DNA of 64,000 nt from Gnetum montanum. Its lineage: Eukaryota > Streptophyta > Gnetopsida > Gnetales > Gnetaceae. Positions 13,274 to 24,726 of this stretch are shown piece by piece. A program made the position numbers and the translations under genes. The stretch is taken from contig MNCI01009146.1 in the NCBI GenBank assembly GCA_015680685.1, positions 101,867 to 165,866 on the forward strand, read 5' to 3'. The first letter of the stretch is position 1. Each line of letters begins with the position of its first letter. The notes under the pieces were generated by a model that was not told the origin of the DNA, searched no databases, and saw only the letters and a list, made by a program, of their open reading frames with translations.

Positions 13274-14729
13274 ACCAACTTCAAGTGATAGTAGATTAAT
13301 GGTATATTTTTCTAAGTATCAACACAAGAAAAATTTATTCTAAGTGTTCAACTCATGATCCAATTGTTGGGACTACACTCTAGAGTATAGGTAGCGTAGC
13401 ATGTAGCATAGAACTAGATTTGCAAAAATTTCTAAGTGTCGACAACAATTGCAAAATTTTTCCAAGTGTCCTGCTATTCTCCCATTCCTCGTACTATGCT
13501 CTTGAGTATAGTAAGCATAGTAGCACTCTGGTGGCTATTTTGCATGGGTGTCAAGCTAGAAATTGTCAAGCTAGCTCAAAATGGAAGAAATAGTTTGGAA
13601 AATTTTCTAACTCTTGAGGCTACCCCTCCTTCTATGCTCTAGAGTGTAGCTAGTGTAGCAAGAATAAGAATTGCAATTTTTACTAGATTAAGTGTTCATG
13701 ATATGCCCTATCCCTTCCTACTATGCTCATGAGCATAGTAATGCTGAACTTCAGTTTTTTGCAAAATTTTCCTAACTATTGGGCTACACTCCAAAGTGTA
13801 GATAGCATATCAACATGAAACTACCTCCAAATCCTTTTAGAGCTTAGCACAAGCCTTCATTGTAGCTCCAAGACTCCTATGGAAAGTAGGCTTAGCAACT
13901 TGCACTTTGTTTGCACCCCCTTATGTATGAGAATTAAACCTATGCTTAATCGCACTCAAAAGAGGGGAGAGCATAGTCCTGGAGCATAGCCTCCAAATTG
14001 CACTATTTTTCACTATTTGTAGGTACATTGTGGTATTTTTCAACTTTGGCACATGCAATCTTAGTAATGTAGTCACAATTTGGTAGTCTCTTTGGGTCCA
14101 TTAGAGCACACTAAAACATAGCACTAGTTGCTCCATTGGAAGTGTAGCAGAGGTCAATGTAGCCCCACCTATCCCCTTTGCCACATGGCACCTGATCCAC
14201 ACTTCACATCAACCATAAACCTAAAAACACCCCTATGCTTCACATTTTAGGGATTGGTAGTTTATTTTAGCAGTTGTCATTTTGAAATAGTTGGTTAAAA
14301 AATTCATGCAGTAGTTGGCATTTTTAGAGTATCGCTTAACACTTGAGGCACCATGAGCACCCCACACACCAATGTGTATTAGCACCTTGACAACACCTTC
14401 ACATCCCATTCGATACTATAGAGCATTGCAACCATAGGACACCATGGTAGCCAACCTAGTAGGCACAAAATTCTTAGTGGATGTTAGTCTTAACCCTGGG
14501 ACACCCTAGAGACTATGGCTACACTGTTACTACACCTATCTACACATTGCATACCTTCTTACCCCTCTTCTGTAATCACTACACTCTCCATTTGGCGTGG
14601 TTTCATTCTCTCTCTCTCAAACTCCTTCATATTTTCAAGAATTTCTAATGCATTTTTCTTTGACATATTGGCATTGCATTTACATCTCCTTGCTACTTTG
14701 CATGCCTTTACATGTTTGCACCATCATTC
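13265..14729 (+). mobile_element. E2 3' LTR, interrupted on the right
   Basis: Begins TAAAACACC (mutated from TGAAACACC) after the polypurine tract. U3-type dyads such as CTACACTCTAGAGTATAG occur at 13385-13800. No LTR end of the + type is found before 14730, where an LTR of the opposite orientation starts, so the E2 LTR is probably cut by E4. Confidence 0.65.
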
Positions 14730-15274
14730 TTTTAGTGACCAAAAATGTTGATGGCTAGAACACCAAGAGGTTTCCAAGCAAACATTTTAACCCTAGATCT
14801 ATGCAAGGGTCGTGCTAGAGAGAAACAGAAGTGGGGCATCCTTAATAGTCTAGTCGATCAGACACCTTATGTAAATGTTTGTTTTGAAAGTGAGACATGC
14901 GGGGTAAATCGATGATCAATAAATTCAAAATGGAGAAAATAGTGCAAAGTAATGATTATAATAAGGAAATAGCACAACAAACTTGGGTGAGAAAGTGCAC
15001 TACCCCAACATTGTGGATTTGATGCTTTACCTTACTAAAAGGTGTACAACATGTTATGCAACACTAGAGAGACATTGCTTACACTGAATAGTATAGTCAC
15101 AGGTCTTCTGCTTGCTACTCTATTCACTAAGATGCCAAAATTCTTAAATCACAAAGGGATGTTTGGAGCCAACCATAGAACTCAAAAGTAACTAGAATGC
15201 TCAAAAAAATGCCAACTATGCTCTCTAAAAGCCAACTGCACAAAAATCCAACCCCTTGAGCATTGTTTTCCAAG

Positions 15275-15286
15275 GTATTTATAGGG
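15275..15286 (-). promoter_or_regulatory. E4 LTR TATA box
   Basis: On the minus strand CCTATAAATACC, in the same position relative to the LTR end as in E3. Confidence 0.6.
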
Positions 15287-15594
15287 CCAAGAGCAGGAGA
15301 GAAATGTGTTCTAGATACCATGTGTCCTCGACCCCACAAGTTTCTAACATGTCTATACTATGTATGTGTGTGGTGCTAGATGTAAAATTTGTTACATTGT
15401 GACCATACTGTTGGAACTGCATGTGCCAAAATCTAGTGTGCTAACAATGTAAGAAAAATGGAGCCTATGCTCTGGGACTACGTCTTCCCTGCTCTTATAA
15501 GCAAGGTCAAGTGTAGGAAAAAGTTTTTAGGAGTTGACAAGGGGTATGAAAAATGAAGTAAAATTGCTGATCTTTCCAAGGAGATGCTAGATTG

Positions 15595-15599
15595 AGAAA
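15595..15599. repeat. Target-site duplication of E3, left copy
   Basis: AGAAA directly before the TG of the left LTR. The identical 5 bp follows the right LTR at 34953-34957. Confidence 0.85.
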
Positions 15600-17355
15600 T
15601 GTACTGACCTAAATTATCAGTCTAAGGCTGGAAGGGAAAGAGCAAACAGTGCTAACTCTACCTTCGCCCAAGGGCAAGCTGGAAAAGAAAATGAAGGCCA
15701 AGTGCCTTGGATGGTCTACACACAAATCAACCGAGGACTTCCTTGAGCATAAACTATGGCTTGCACTAGGGTTATCGTAACTAATATTGAAATGTAAACA
15801 GTGCGCATAAAATATAAATAGAAACATATGCAGAAACTGTATTGCAAACAGAAAATAGAAATAGAATCGTAAACAAAATGTAAATAGAATGTAAGCTAAA
15901 TGTAAAATAGAGTAAAAAATATAATGGCTGGTAGAAATGAACTATATTATATTTCTTAGAAAATATGTGCACTGGTCAAAGCGTAGTTGCATGTGTGGAT
16001 GGTAGGTCAAGTGCCCAGCCCCAGGGTGATATGATGCGATGTGTGTGAGAAGTACTTAGATGCCAAGAGTCAAGTGTGTCGAGCACCCAAGGATTGCTAG
16101 TTTGTTGTATGTTCTTAGAATTTCCAATGTCCAAAATTTCCAACCTCATTTATGTGAATCGATGGGGTATTTATAGGGTTTGGCCTGGCTCAGGTGCAGA
16201 ATTCAAGAATGGAATCAATGGTTTAGATTTAACAAGAAAATAGATCAAGTCACACGTGTCTGATGGACAGCTATGTACGAGTTGGTCATGTGTGGGCAAG
16301 CTACATTCTTAACCAGGTTCATTGTATCTTACAACCTGTGGGTTACTGAAGCCCATGGGAGTACATACAATTTAGACCATGAGGGCCTAACAAGCCCATT
16401 GTGAAGATTTACAATGAAATGAGAACGTAAAACAAGATAAATTGACTCTGTCTCACTTGAAACTTCTAGATCTTTGAATTGAATACTACAGGGTGTTGAT
16501 TTGAATGGTTCTATGGCTATTTGAGGTGTTTATTTTTAGCTAGAGCCTCTAGCATGAGTTGATGTGTTGCAACATGTGCACGCTACACTTACACCCAACA
16601 TGTGTCTCTAGCATGTGTCCCAGCATGCACACGCTGCACTCACATCCAGCGTGACCTTCAGCATGAGTGAGGAAAATGACATTTTTTGACACCAAATTTT
16701 GATTTCTGAAGACTTTTCCTTGAATGAAAATATTGTCTGAATTTGTCTAAACATGAGAGTGATCTGAAATGTGGAATATGAGCTTGCATGTGTCTAGTTT
16801 GGAGCAACTTTTGGGTAGGTCACGCTAGACTCACACTGCAACATGACCACAATGTGTCTTGAAGAAACTTGCAATATTTGGACTCAAAATCTAGAATTTT
16901 GAATGCTGAAGGTTGGATTTTTTGACACTGAACCCTGAGGATGATTTGCACCATGGAAGATAGATCATTTAGACTTGTTTCTAAGCTCCCAAAGTTGGTC
17001 ACATTGGACTCATGTTGCTAGCATGACCTCAACATGAATGATAGCATGCATGAAGAAGTTGGCACCTATTGATGCTAAAATTTGATTCTTTGAATGCTGA
17101 AGCTTGGAGTTTTTGATGTTGAACCTAAGGCTATTGGTCATGCTAGACTCATGCTGCAGCGTGACCATAGTGTGAGCTACAGTGTGTGTTGCAAATTTGC
17201 ATAATTTTCCACCATGTGTTGCCTTGAAACGAGCTAGCGTGAGTGACCAAGGCACGCCAACATGAGTTGCATGCCTTAGTCAAATTTTTGCCTCTTGATT
17301 CTTGAAAGGACTTGAGTTGTTCTCGAAGTGCTAGGACAAAATTAGTGGTGTTTCA
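15600..17355 (-). mobile_element. E3 3' LTR
   Basis: TG at 15600 to CA at 17355 (1756 bp). Inverted TATA box at 16165-16178. U3 (right part) is full of GTCACGCT, AGCATGACC and AGCGTGAG words arranged as dyads. Confidence 0.92.
16165..16178 (-). promoter_or_regulatory. E3 3' LTR TATA box
   Basis: Minus strand ACCCTATAAATACC. The other LTR has the same at 33765-33777. Confidence 0.65.
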
Positions 17356-17423
17356 TTGGCCCCTCTTTGTTGACTTCTAGAGGAATCCACCCAAGAGTCA
17401 TCAACAAAGAACTGCAAAACACC
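17347..17423 (-). promoter_or_regulatory. PPT/LTR-junction hairpin of E3
   Basis: On the + strand GGTGTTTCA (17347-17355, LTR end) pairs with AAAACACC (17416-17423). The inner arms CCTCTTTGTTGA and TCAACAAAGAAC pair almost perfectly. The polypurine tract AGAGGGGCCAA (minus strand) lies in the arm next to the LTR. Length 77 nt. Confidence 0.8.
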
Positions 17424-18558
17424 ATGAACAACCAAGTACCAAGCATTAACCATTAGCCCTTGGCTAGATGTCATCGCACTATGTTCAAAAGTACATGGGA
17501 TTAAGGGAATGTATTTCAAGATCCACAAGGATTGGTTATAACCAGGGGAAGCTAGGAGTTGATCAAGGGTTATAATTACTGCTGAAGTTGTGGGAGAGGG
17601 ATGCTCTCACATGAACGAGCTATGTCTTTGGTCTTTGTTAATAGCCAGTTTTCAGCAGACTCAGAGCTAAGACATAGGAAGTGAATTCTTTGGAGAAATG
17701 AGAATCTTGTAGAGTGTTTACAGGGCCCGTTGTAAACAGCCAAAGCCACTCAATGATGTGCAACATGGTCTCTTTGAGACACGAGTGTAATTGTTTTTCT
17801 AAGATAATTGCCTTCTAGCCTAGGCCTTGTATGAGAATGGCCGATAGTCTTTGGTTTATGATGTCAACGGGGTCATGAAGACCTTTTCTGTGCATTTTTC
17901 TCTTTAACCTTTTGTTCTTTTTTCTTTTTCTTTCATTTCTTATTTTCTTTTATTTTTTTTCTCGTATTTTCCTTTTCTTTTATTTTTCTCGATCTTTTCG
18001 AAAGAGCTTGCTTTTTGTGTTGTGCTCGTGTTTGACCACTTGCATTTTGCATCATGTACTATATTTTATGTTTTGTGTTGCAACTGCTTAGAGAGTCATA
18101 GTATGCAATAGTGTATCAAGAATTTTGAGCTGAGTGGAATGTATTTACAGGTGTAATTGAATAGGACAATTGGGACATGATGGGGAAATAGGGGATGTAT
18201 CAAGAGTTGGGAATGTACTTATGAATGGATTGATTAACCTAATTACATGTGTTAGGAATAAATTTGATACCTTGTCATCACGATGAAGTGCATCTATGCA
18301 TAAACATGTTAGACATGTCATCCTACAAATACAACTCCAAGAAGATGAGAAAAACACAAATGAAACAATTAGCTAAGCACTTTAAACAAGGATATGGAGA
18401 TAGAGCCACCATGTGTAATTTTTAAAGGTAGACAGAATCATAAATAGCATCAGCTTCATTAGGTCCATGAGACAAATCATGTAGCAAGTCTTTCTAGAAC
18501 ATGTACAACCAATTATAGCAACACATCTTTTCAAGTTTTTCCTGGTCATTGATGATGT
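17424..18558 (-). other. E3 3' untranslated region with a long polypurine block
   Basis: No gene seen. On the sense (minus) strand 17880-18000 is a roughly 110-nt purine-rich run (mostly A with G), broken by only a few pyrimidines. It could be a second, internal polypurine tract or simple low complexity. Confidence 0.45.
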
Positions 18559-18990
18559 CACCAGTTTATAGTCTTAATAGACTATTGTGATTTAGTTTCA
18601 CATCATAACCCCTTGGATGATGCTAGTTTAGCATCATAGTGGATAGTGCATTGCTAGTTTATAGTCATGATGGACTATGAAGAGGCAAACCAATTTATAG
18701 CCTTAGTGGACTTTACATGCTAGTTTTACGTCATGGTGGAAAAATGTGGTAGTTTAGTGTCATACCGAATGGAGATCTATGGTGTTGGTTTAATGTCATG
18801 ACCCCAGGACATTCTATGGTACCAATGTTAAGTCATGATGCCAGGATTGTTCTGTGGTATCAATTTTAAGTCGTGACGCTAGGACTATCTGTGATAGTTT
18901 ATAGTCATAGTGGACTGTTCTATGGTATTAGTTTTAAGTCATGATGCCAGGACTATTTTGTCGTATCATTTTTAAGTCATGATGCTAGGA
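18559..18990 (-). repeat. E3 post-integrase hairpin-monomer array
   Basis: On the + strand monomers begin AGTTTATAGTC or TTTTAAGTC. Stems AGTC/GACT with loops TTAATA, ATGATG and ATAGTG are clear. Some monomers have a longer loop (ATGATGCCAG). Same place as in E1, E2 and E4. Confidence 0.8.
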
Positions 18991-19021
18991 CCTTGCATGT
19001 ACCTCAAGGTTATCAGACATA

Positions 19022-20203
19022 GTACCATTTTAGGTATAAGTGATTTTTAGGATTAGCAAACTCTTTCCCATCCATGTTAGCCAATTTGAATGCTCCGTTA
19101 TGGTATGCCTTGGTGACTAAGTAAGGCCCTTCCCAGTTGGCTGAGAATTTATCTGAGTGTTCATGTATGGCTTTAAGGACTAAGCCCCCTTCTTTGATAA
19201 GGTGCTTGTGTAGATTGTGTTTATGTTGTTGCTGCTATTTTTTCTAGTACCATTCGATTTGATCAAGTGTTTGCACATGTTCCTCCTCTACCAAGTCAAG
19301 GTCAACGATGCACAGTTCATTGTTTTGAATTTTTTTGGGAAGGTCGGAGAGAGCTATCCACAATGAGGGAACCTACAACTCTAAAGGTAAAATAGCATTA
19401 GATCCGTATACAAGGCTATATGGATTTTTACTTGTAGATGTACGATGTGTTGTTTGGTATGCCCACAACGCATAGACTAATTGTTCATGCCATCATTTCT
19501 TTCTCTGATTTAGCATCTTTTTGAGCACAGTGATGACAGTTTCTTTTGTAGCCTCTGCTTGGCCATTACTCTATGGGTAGTAAGGTGATGAAAATGCATG
19601 TTTAATACCCAGGCTTTCACAAAAGCTTTTAGTATCTACACTGCTAAACGATGGTCCATTATCAGTAATGATGGTCATTGGAACACCAAAATGAGTCACA
19701 ATATTTTCTATTATGAAAGTGCAAATGTGTTTTGATGTGGTCTTCCCAAGGAGAATAGCTTCTACCCATTTTGTGAAGTATTCAATAGTTGCGATAATAA
19801 AGCTATGTCCGGTAGAGGATGATGGAATTATTGGTCCAATTAAGTCTAAACCCCATTTTTGGAAAGGCCATGTGATTTGCATTATGTGTAATTCATTAGG
19901 TGGCACATGTATTAGATTACCATGCCTTTTGAAAATGTCACACGTTCTGATCTTGGAGATGCAATTGTATTTCATGTGTGGTGAGTAATAGCCTAAGCGC
20001 CTAATCTTTGTTGCCATTGCTTTGGGTGCTATATGCCCTTCACAAAGTCCTTCATGGATTTGTTCTATGATCGTTTGACCATTAATGCTACTAATGCACA
20101 TTAGCAGAATGCCTTCATAGGATTTACAACACAAGGTGTCTCCTATTAATGCATATTTCCAGGAACATTTCTGTACGGTGTCCTTTTGAGAATTTGTCAA
20201 GTG
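19022..20203 (-). pseudogene. E3 integrase
   Basis: The longest intact piece is 20200-19571 (209 codons). It has the zinc region HEGLCEGH with C-x6-C, then WGLDLIGP holding the first catalytic Asp and ITDNGPSF the second. After a TAG at 19571 the frame goes on to a GPY/F-like end (NWEGPY, then LKWYY) near 19040. No chromodomain is visible. Integrase would join the element's cDNA to host DNA. Confidence 0.85.
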
Positions 20204-21152
20204 TTATGGAGGTTCACCTCTTAGAAGGTATTCTTTCATTTCATTGTACCATTCTATCACACGTGTTTTACTAACAGATGTTATAGGCATTTTGTCACAC
20301 ATGTTAATTATAGGTTCAGCACAACTTGTTATAGAGCTTGTAAATGCATGGAACATTTCGGGTGTCATGTTTAAGGCTAGTGTAGCAAGTGTGTTGGAAA
20401 TTGTGTTTTTGCTTCTAGGGACATGTTGCATATCCACTTCTACTAGTTCCCTAACCAAATGTTTGGTCAAATCATAATACGATTGCAAATGGAGAGCTTT
20501 GCATGTGTAAACCTCAGTGACTTGATTAATGACTAATTGTGAATTCCCTCAAACTACAAGGCATGATATTTTTGAAGTTAACACTACTTGAAGGCCTCTA
20601 AGAAGACCTTTGTATTCTGCCATGATATTGGTGCAAGAAAAGGTTAAATAGTAGGCAAAGGGTTGGACTTCTCCAGAGGGGTATGTTAAAATGGTTGTAG
20701 TACTTCCTACTCAAGAGGTTGAAGCTCCATCAAAGTAGAGGATTGCCTCATAGTTATAGGGTACGGTGTCTATACTATTAACATTCTCATCTAGAAATTT
20801 GGGATTTATTGTCGTTTGATCATGCATCGGTAGGACAGTTAGTTGCATGACTATTGCTTGACCTTTTGTGGAAGATTGAGCGACATAGTGCAAGTCAAAC
20901 TCTATGATCATTTCTTTCCACCTAGCTAACCAATTTGACTCGTATGTTATTAGTGATGGCACAGAGAACATTATCCTTGCAAATGATGTAAACCTGATTA
21001 TGGAAGAGATAATGTTGCCATTTCTTCAAGGAGAAGAGAAGGGCGAGGCATGATTTTTCTACATCGTTGTATCGTTGTTCATAGTCGATTAATACATGCC
21101 TCAAGTAATATACAAGGATTTCAACTCCATCCTCACGTTTTTGACAAAGCAT
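20204..21152 (-). pseudogene. E3 RNase H domains
   Basis: RNase H starts near 21152 with LCQKREDG, then the conserved IVYYLRHVL-like stretch. The second RNase H-like domain starts near 20745 with ILYFDGASTS and continues to LVREL and NTLATLALNM (20488-20204). Frameshifts and TAG codons separate the pieces. Paired RNase H domains fit the Tat lineage. Confidence 0.75.
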
Positions 21153-22487
21153 CGATGCAATGGAGGAATCGGAAGTTGCAAGGTAGATGTAGAAAGGTTT
21201 ATTACTTTATGGAGGATAAATAGTTGGTAGTTGAGCCAACTCTTGTTTTATGTTCTCGAACGCTTCCTAGCATTGTTGAGTCCATTGGAAATATACATTC
21301 TTTCATAATAGATGTTGCATGGGACACAACTTATCCATCAGTCTTTCGATAAAGCATCTGATGAATTGCAGTCTACCTTGGAGGCCACATAGTTTGGTGA
21401 GGTTTCTTGGTGGTTGCATATTGGTTATTACTTTAACCTTATTAGGGTCTACTCATATCCCTGTTTCAGAGACTAGGAAACTGAGCATTTTTCCTGTTTT
21501 GATGCCAAAAATGCATTTCTTTAGGTTGAGTCTAAGGTCATATTTGAGACAACGTTTAAGCACTAAGTCTAAATATTTTGCATGTTGTTCAGTTGTTTTA
21601 TATTTGACCACAATGTCTTCAACATAATCATTGATAAAATTAAGCATGTAATCACTAAATATGTATGTCATTACTTGCTAATATGTAGCTCCTACATTTT
21701 TAAGGTCAAATGACATCATAGTATAACAAAACGTCCCCCAAGGTGTCATGAAAGTTGTTCTAAGTTGATGTTCCAGATTGATTCTTATTTGATTGTAGCC
21801 CAAAAATCCATCCATGAAGAACAATAGTGCATGCCTAGGATTCGTGTCAATAAGTTGATCAATTCTAGGTAACAGGAAATCATCCTTTATAGTGGCTACA
21901 TTGAGATCATGGAAGTTGATGCATATGTGTATAATACCATTCCTTTTAGGAACTACAACAATGTTTGATACCCAATCAGAATAATCGATGACTCAGATGA
22001 AACCGGCTTGGTAGAGCATTTTGATTTTAGTGTGGACTACTAACGCCACCTCAGGTCTAACTTTTCATGCTTTTTGTTTTACTGGTTTAATTTTTTCATC
22101 AAGGATAATGCGGTGTTGGAAAATTTGGGGATCTAATCGTGGCATGTCGGTATATGACCATGTGAACATTTTTATGTTATCTTTTAAGACTTGGGTGATG
22201 TCACCTACAAGCTATGAGTCTAGTAAGGCACTTAATTTCAATATTCTAGTTTTGCCATTGACCGTGGTAATGGGGATTTCAACCAGAGGATCTTTAGTGA
22301 TATTTTTAGCTTCTAGATCTAGAGGTTTAGCCATATTTTTAGGCCAATATGAGGTTTCTTGAGTGGAGGCTATCAAATTGTTATAGGTGGATGGATTTTG
22401 ATCAAAGGATTTTGGGTTGATCGCTCTTTCTACCTTCCTGTATGGTCCACTAAGAGACAATGTTGAGAGGATGTTCTTAGTGGCCAT
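21153..22487 (-). pseudogene. E3 reverse transcriptase
   Basis: The start chosen is the ATG at 22487, eleven bases after a GGCAG splice-site sequence. The N-terminal part includes KPLDLEAKNITKDP, matching the E4 and E7 copies. The catalytic box near 21620 is YVED instead of YVDD, which would inactivate the enzyme. LNLKKCIFGIKTG follows at 21530. Frames are interrupted several times between 22210 and 21671. Confidence 0.8.
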
Positions 22488-22503
22488 GGTGCTCACTCCT
22501 GCC
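22485..22503 (-). promoter_or_regulatory. Putative 3' splice site and RT start codon of E3
   Basis: The minus strand reads TTGGCAG ending at 22499 after a T-rich run, then 11 nt, then ACCATGG (ATG at 22487). Confidence 0.55.
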
Positions 22504-22612
22504 AATTTAAAATGGGAGAAAAGTAAGAGACACCCCTTTGGGAGGAGAATTACAAAGTATAAATGAACACAGGGTAATCAAAAAAATTAGAAGATGCGGT
22601 GACATAGTCATG

Positions 22613-22665
22613 GTAGTTTAAGGCCATACAGGGCCACATCACAGTTTAAGGCCATACTAGGCCAT
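22613..22665 (-). repeat. E3 pre-RT hairpin monomers
   Basis: Two monomers, both with GGCC/GGCC stems and loops ATACAG and ATACTA, each preceded on the + strand by AGTTTAA. Confidence 0.75.
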
Positions 22666-24726
22666 TAATGTTGACTTATCATTTCGACTAAGTACATGCA
22701 CTATTTTTAAATTTTAAATTTTGACTTTTAAATTTTAAATTTTTGAGTGAACAATAAGATCATGGGGATTTTAAAGTTTTATAAATTTTACACCATTTCT
22801 AAATGTTTATATATGCTTATATGTATTTTGGTTGTTGATTTTCTATACCTTTCTCCTCTTCTTCATAAGAATTCTTGGGCCTCATCTCGAGAAGCTAGAA
22901 TGACAAAGAATATTAGGCAAGTACAAGGCAAACATGTAACCACTATAAAGTAACATTAAAATAAGAAGAGGAAATAGAATAAAAGGCCATAATTTAAATA
23001 AATTAAATTAAATTAAATTAAATTGAACTTATAAGAGATTAGAAAAGGGATTTTTTGGATTATTAGACATCATTTCTATCACCATGAGTTGTTGGAAATT
23101 TGAACAATAGCATGAACAGCGTTAGCCAAGGCATTGGCATCAACGTCAATGTGAGCAAGCATGGAGGGGAGAGGTAGAGGAAAGAGACAAGCATATCTAA
23201 CATTCATGGAGGAGAGTGAAGGGCTTCTCCAACATCTCCCCCAAGCCAAGATCCCAACGTGCAAGAAGGCTCTACATAGATGAGTTTTTTTCTCCCCTGT
23301 TTTCCTTGAGCAACGTTACCTTGGGTAAGAATTTGTGGCTATGTTTTTTGGATTTTTGGGTTTTGGGATTGCAACTTTGAGTGAATGCGAGTTTGGGGCA
23401 CGAGTGCATGGGTTGGATTTTCAGTTTCCTTGGCATTCTACCTATAGGAGGAGTTAGTGTGAATGCGGGGAAGACTAATTTTTCATTTGCCTTCCACATG
23501 AGCTACGTTATTAGGAAGCTTCGACATCAATCATTGTCATGGTTGCTAGCATCTTAGGAAGCATAAGCTGAAAATGAGGGGTTCTAGGGGAGGGAAACTT
23601 GTGCTACAAATTTGGGCTTCTGGGGCTTTCTTGGTCATCTCAAGCTACAAGGTTTTGGGCTTCCTGCAATGTGAGCATCCCTATCCTCCTTGACAACATT
23701 ATTGTCTTGCAAATTTTGGCAATGTGGTTTTCTACAAATTTTCAATTTTTTTTGTTTGTAGCATGATTGCTCTACCCTCATTTGTAGCATGATTATCAAT
23801 TTTCAATTTTTTAAGCAAGAAATGGCCAGCGTTCTAGGGAAAGGTTAGCATGATTTTTAGGTCTCCATGGCAGTGTAAGTCTAGGGTTCTCTATAGCAAG
23901 ATTTTTTGGGGGGGAGGGCCTTAGCATGAATACAGGAAAGAAGTGTAGGGAAGAAGGCTTGTTTATTTTTTTTTTCATTTTTTTACTTGTAGCAAGGACT
24001 GTGTTGGAAGAAAACCTACTTATTTTGTAAGCTACATTACTGGGAGACTGGGGAGGTTCCCTATCTATTATCTTTCCGAGCTTAGGCAGCATCAATCCAT
24101 TATTTCCTTTGTATGTGTATGGGAAATTTCCCACTTGGTTTGGCTTCTTGGCAATGTGAACACAGGGCTATCGAGGAGATAGCGTGATTTTATCAAACAA
24201 ACTTAGCATCCCAGTGTGACCTCCTCAAAGCATGAGTCACTTGGGAGGTAAGGAGTTCTAGCGTGAGCTAAAATGTGGGACGCTAGCATGAGTGTTGGGG
24301 ATGAATGCCTTGCGTGACCTATTGGAGGGACCACCTAGTGTGACCTGTTAGAGGGAAGGCCCAACGTGACCTTCTGGAGGAAAGCCCCAACGTGAATTAC
24401 CTAAGATACCCAGCCTGAGCTGGAATGTGAGGATGCACGTTGTTTGTGAGATACTCATTATTTGCTAGTTTTCATCTTAATACTATTTATTTGTTTTCTT
24501 GAGATGGATGTCTGAACCTTATTTGAGTAAATGTTTATGTTTCGTGAATTAGTTGTGAAATGGATTTTAATTTATCCCAGTGAGCATCAGATACACTAAA
24601 TATATATTGGTGTTCTTGTCTCATGGGGTGCGATATTTGTTTATGTGATTTTTTGATTTTATGTGTTGTTGATATATTGTTAGTTCTTAGATTTTTTTAC
24701 TTACCCAATGTTTCAGTTAAATGCAG
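22666..24726 (+). other. E3 noncoding region upstream of antisense exon 2
   Basis: Expected to hold the promoter, exon 1 and intron 1 of the antisense gene. I could not find the MASK start seen in E4 and E7. It contains an (AAATT)n run and, at 24200-24440, words like AGCGTGAGC and CAGTGTGACC, which also build the dyads of the E3 LTR. Confidence 0.45.
22993..23027. repeat. (AAATT)n microsatellite
   Basis: About six copies of AAATT with small variation. Confidence 0.85.

Larger units (their letters stand above)
2936..14729 (+). mobile_element. E2: degenerate Ty3/gypsy element lacking its 5' end
   Basis: The sense strand is +. Present are the 3' exons-truncated antisense gene (-), a noncoding stretch, a short hairpin array, the RT-RNase H-integrase block, the post-integrase array, 3' UTR, PPT hairpin and most of a 3' LTR. 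The 5' LTR, gag and protease are missing. The junction with the E1 LTR is near 2936-2990. The right end appears interrupted by E4, whose LTR starts at 14730 in the opposite orientation. Confidence 0.75.
14730..15599 (-). mobile_element. E4 3' LTR, left half
   Basis: The + strand reads GACCAAAAATGTTGATGGC near 14737, the reverse complement of the E1 LTR end. Further on, GGGGCATCCTTAATAG and GTCGATCAGACA match the inverted E1 LTR. An inverted TATA box is at 15275-15286. The LTR is broken at 15599 by E3 and continues at 34958-35904. Confidence 0.75.
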
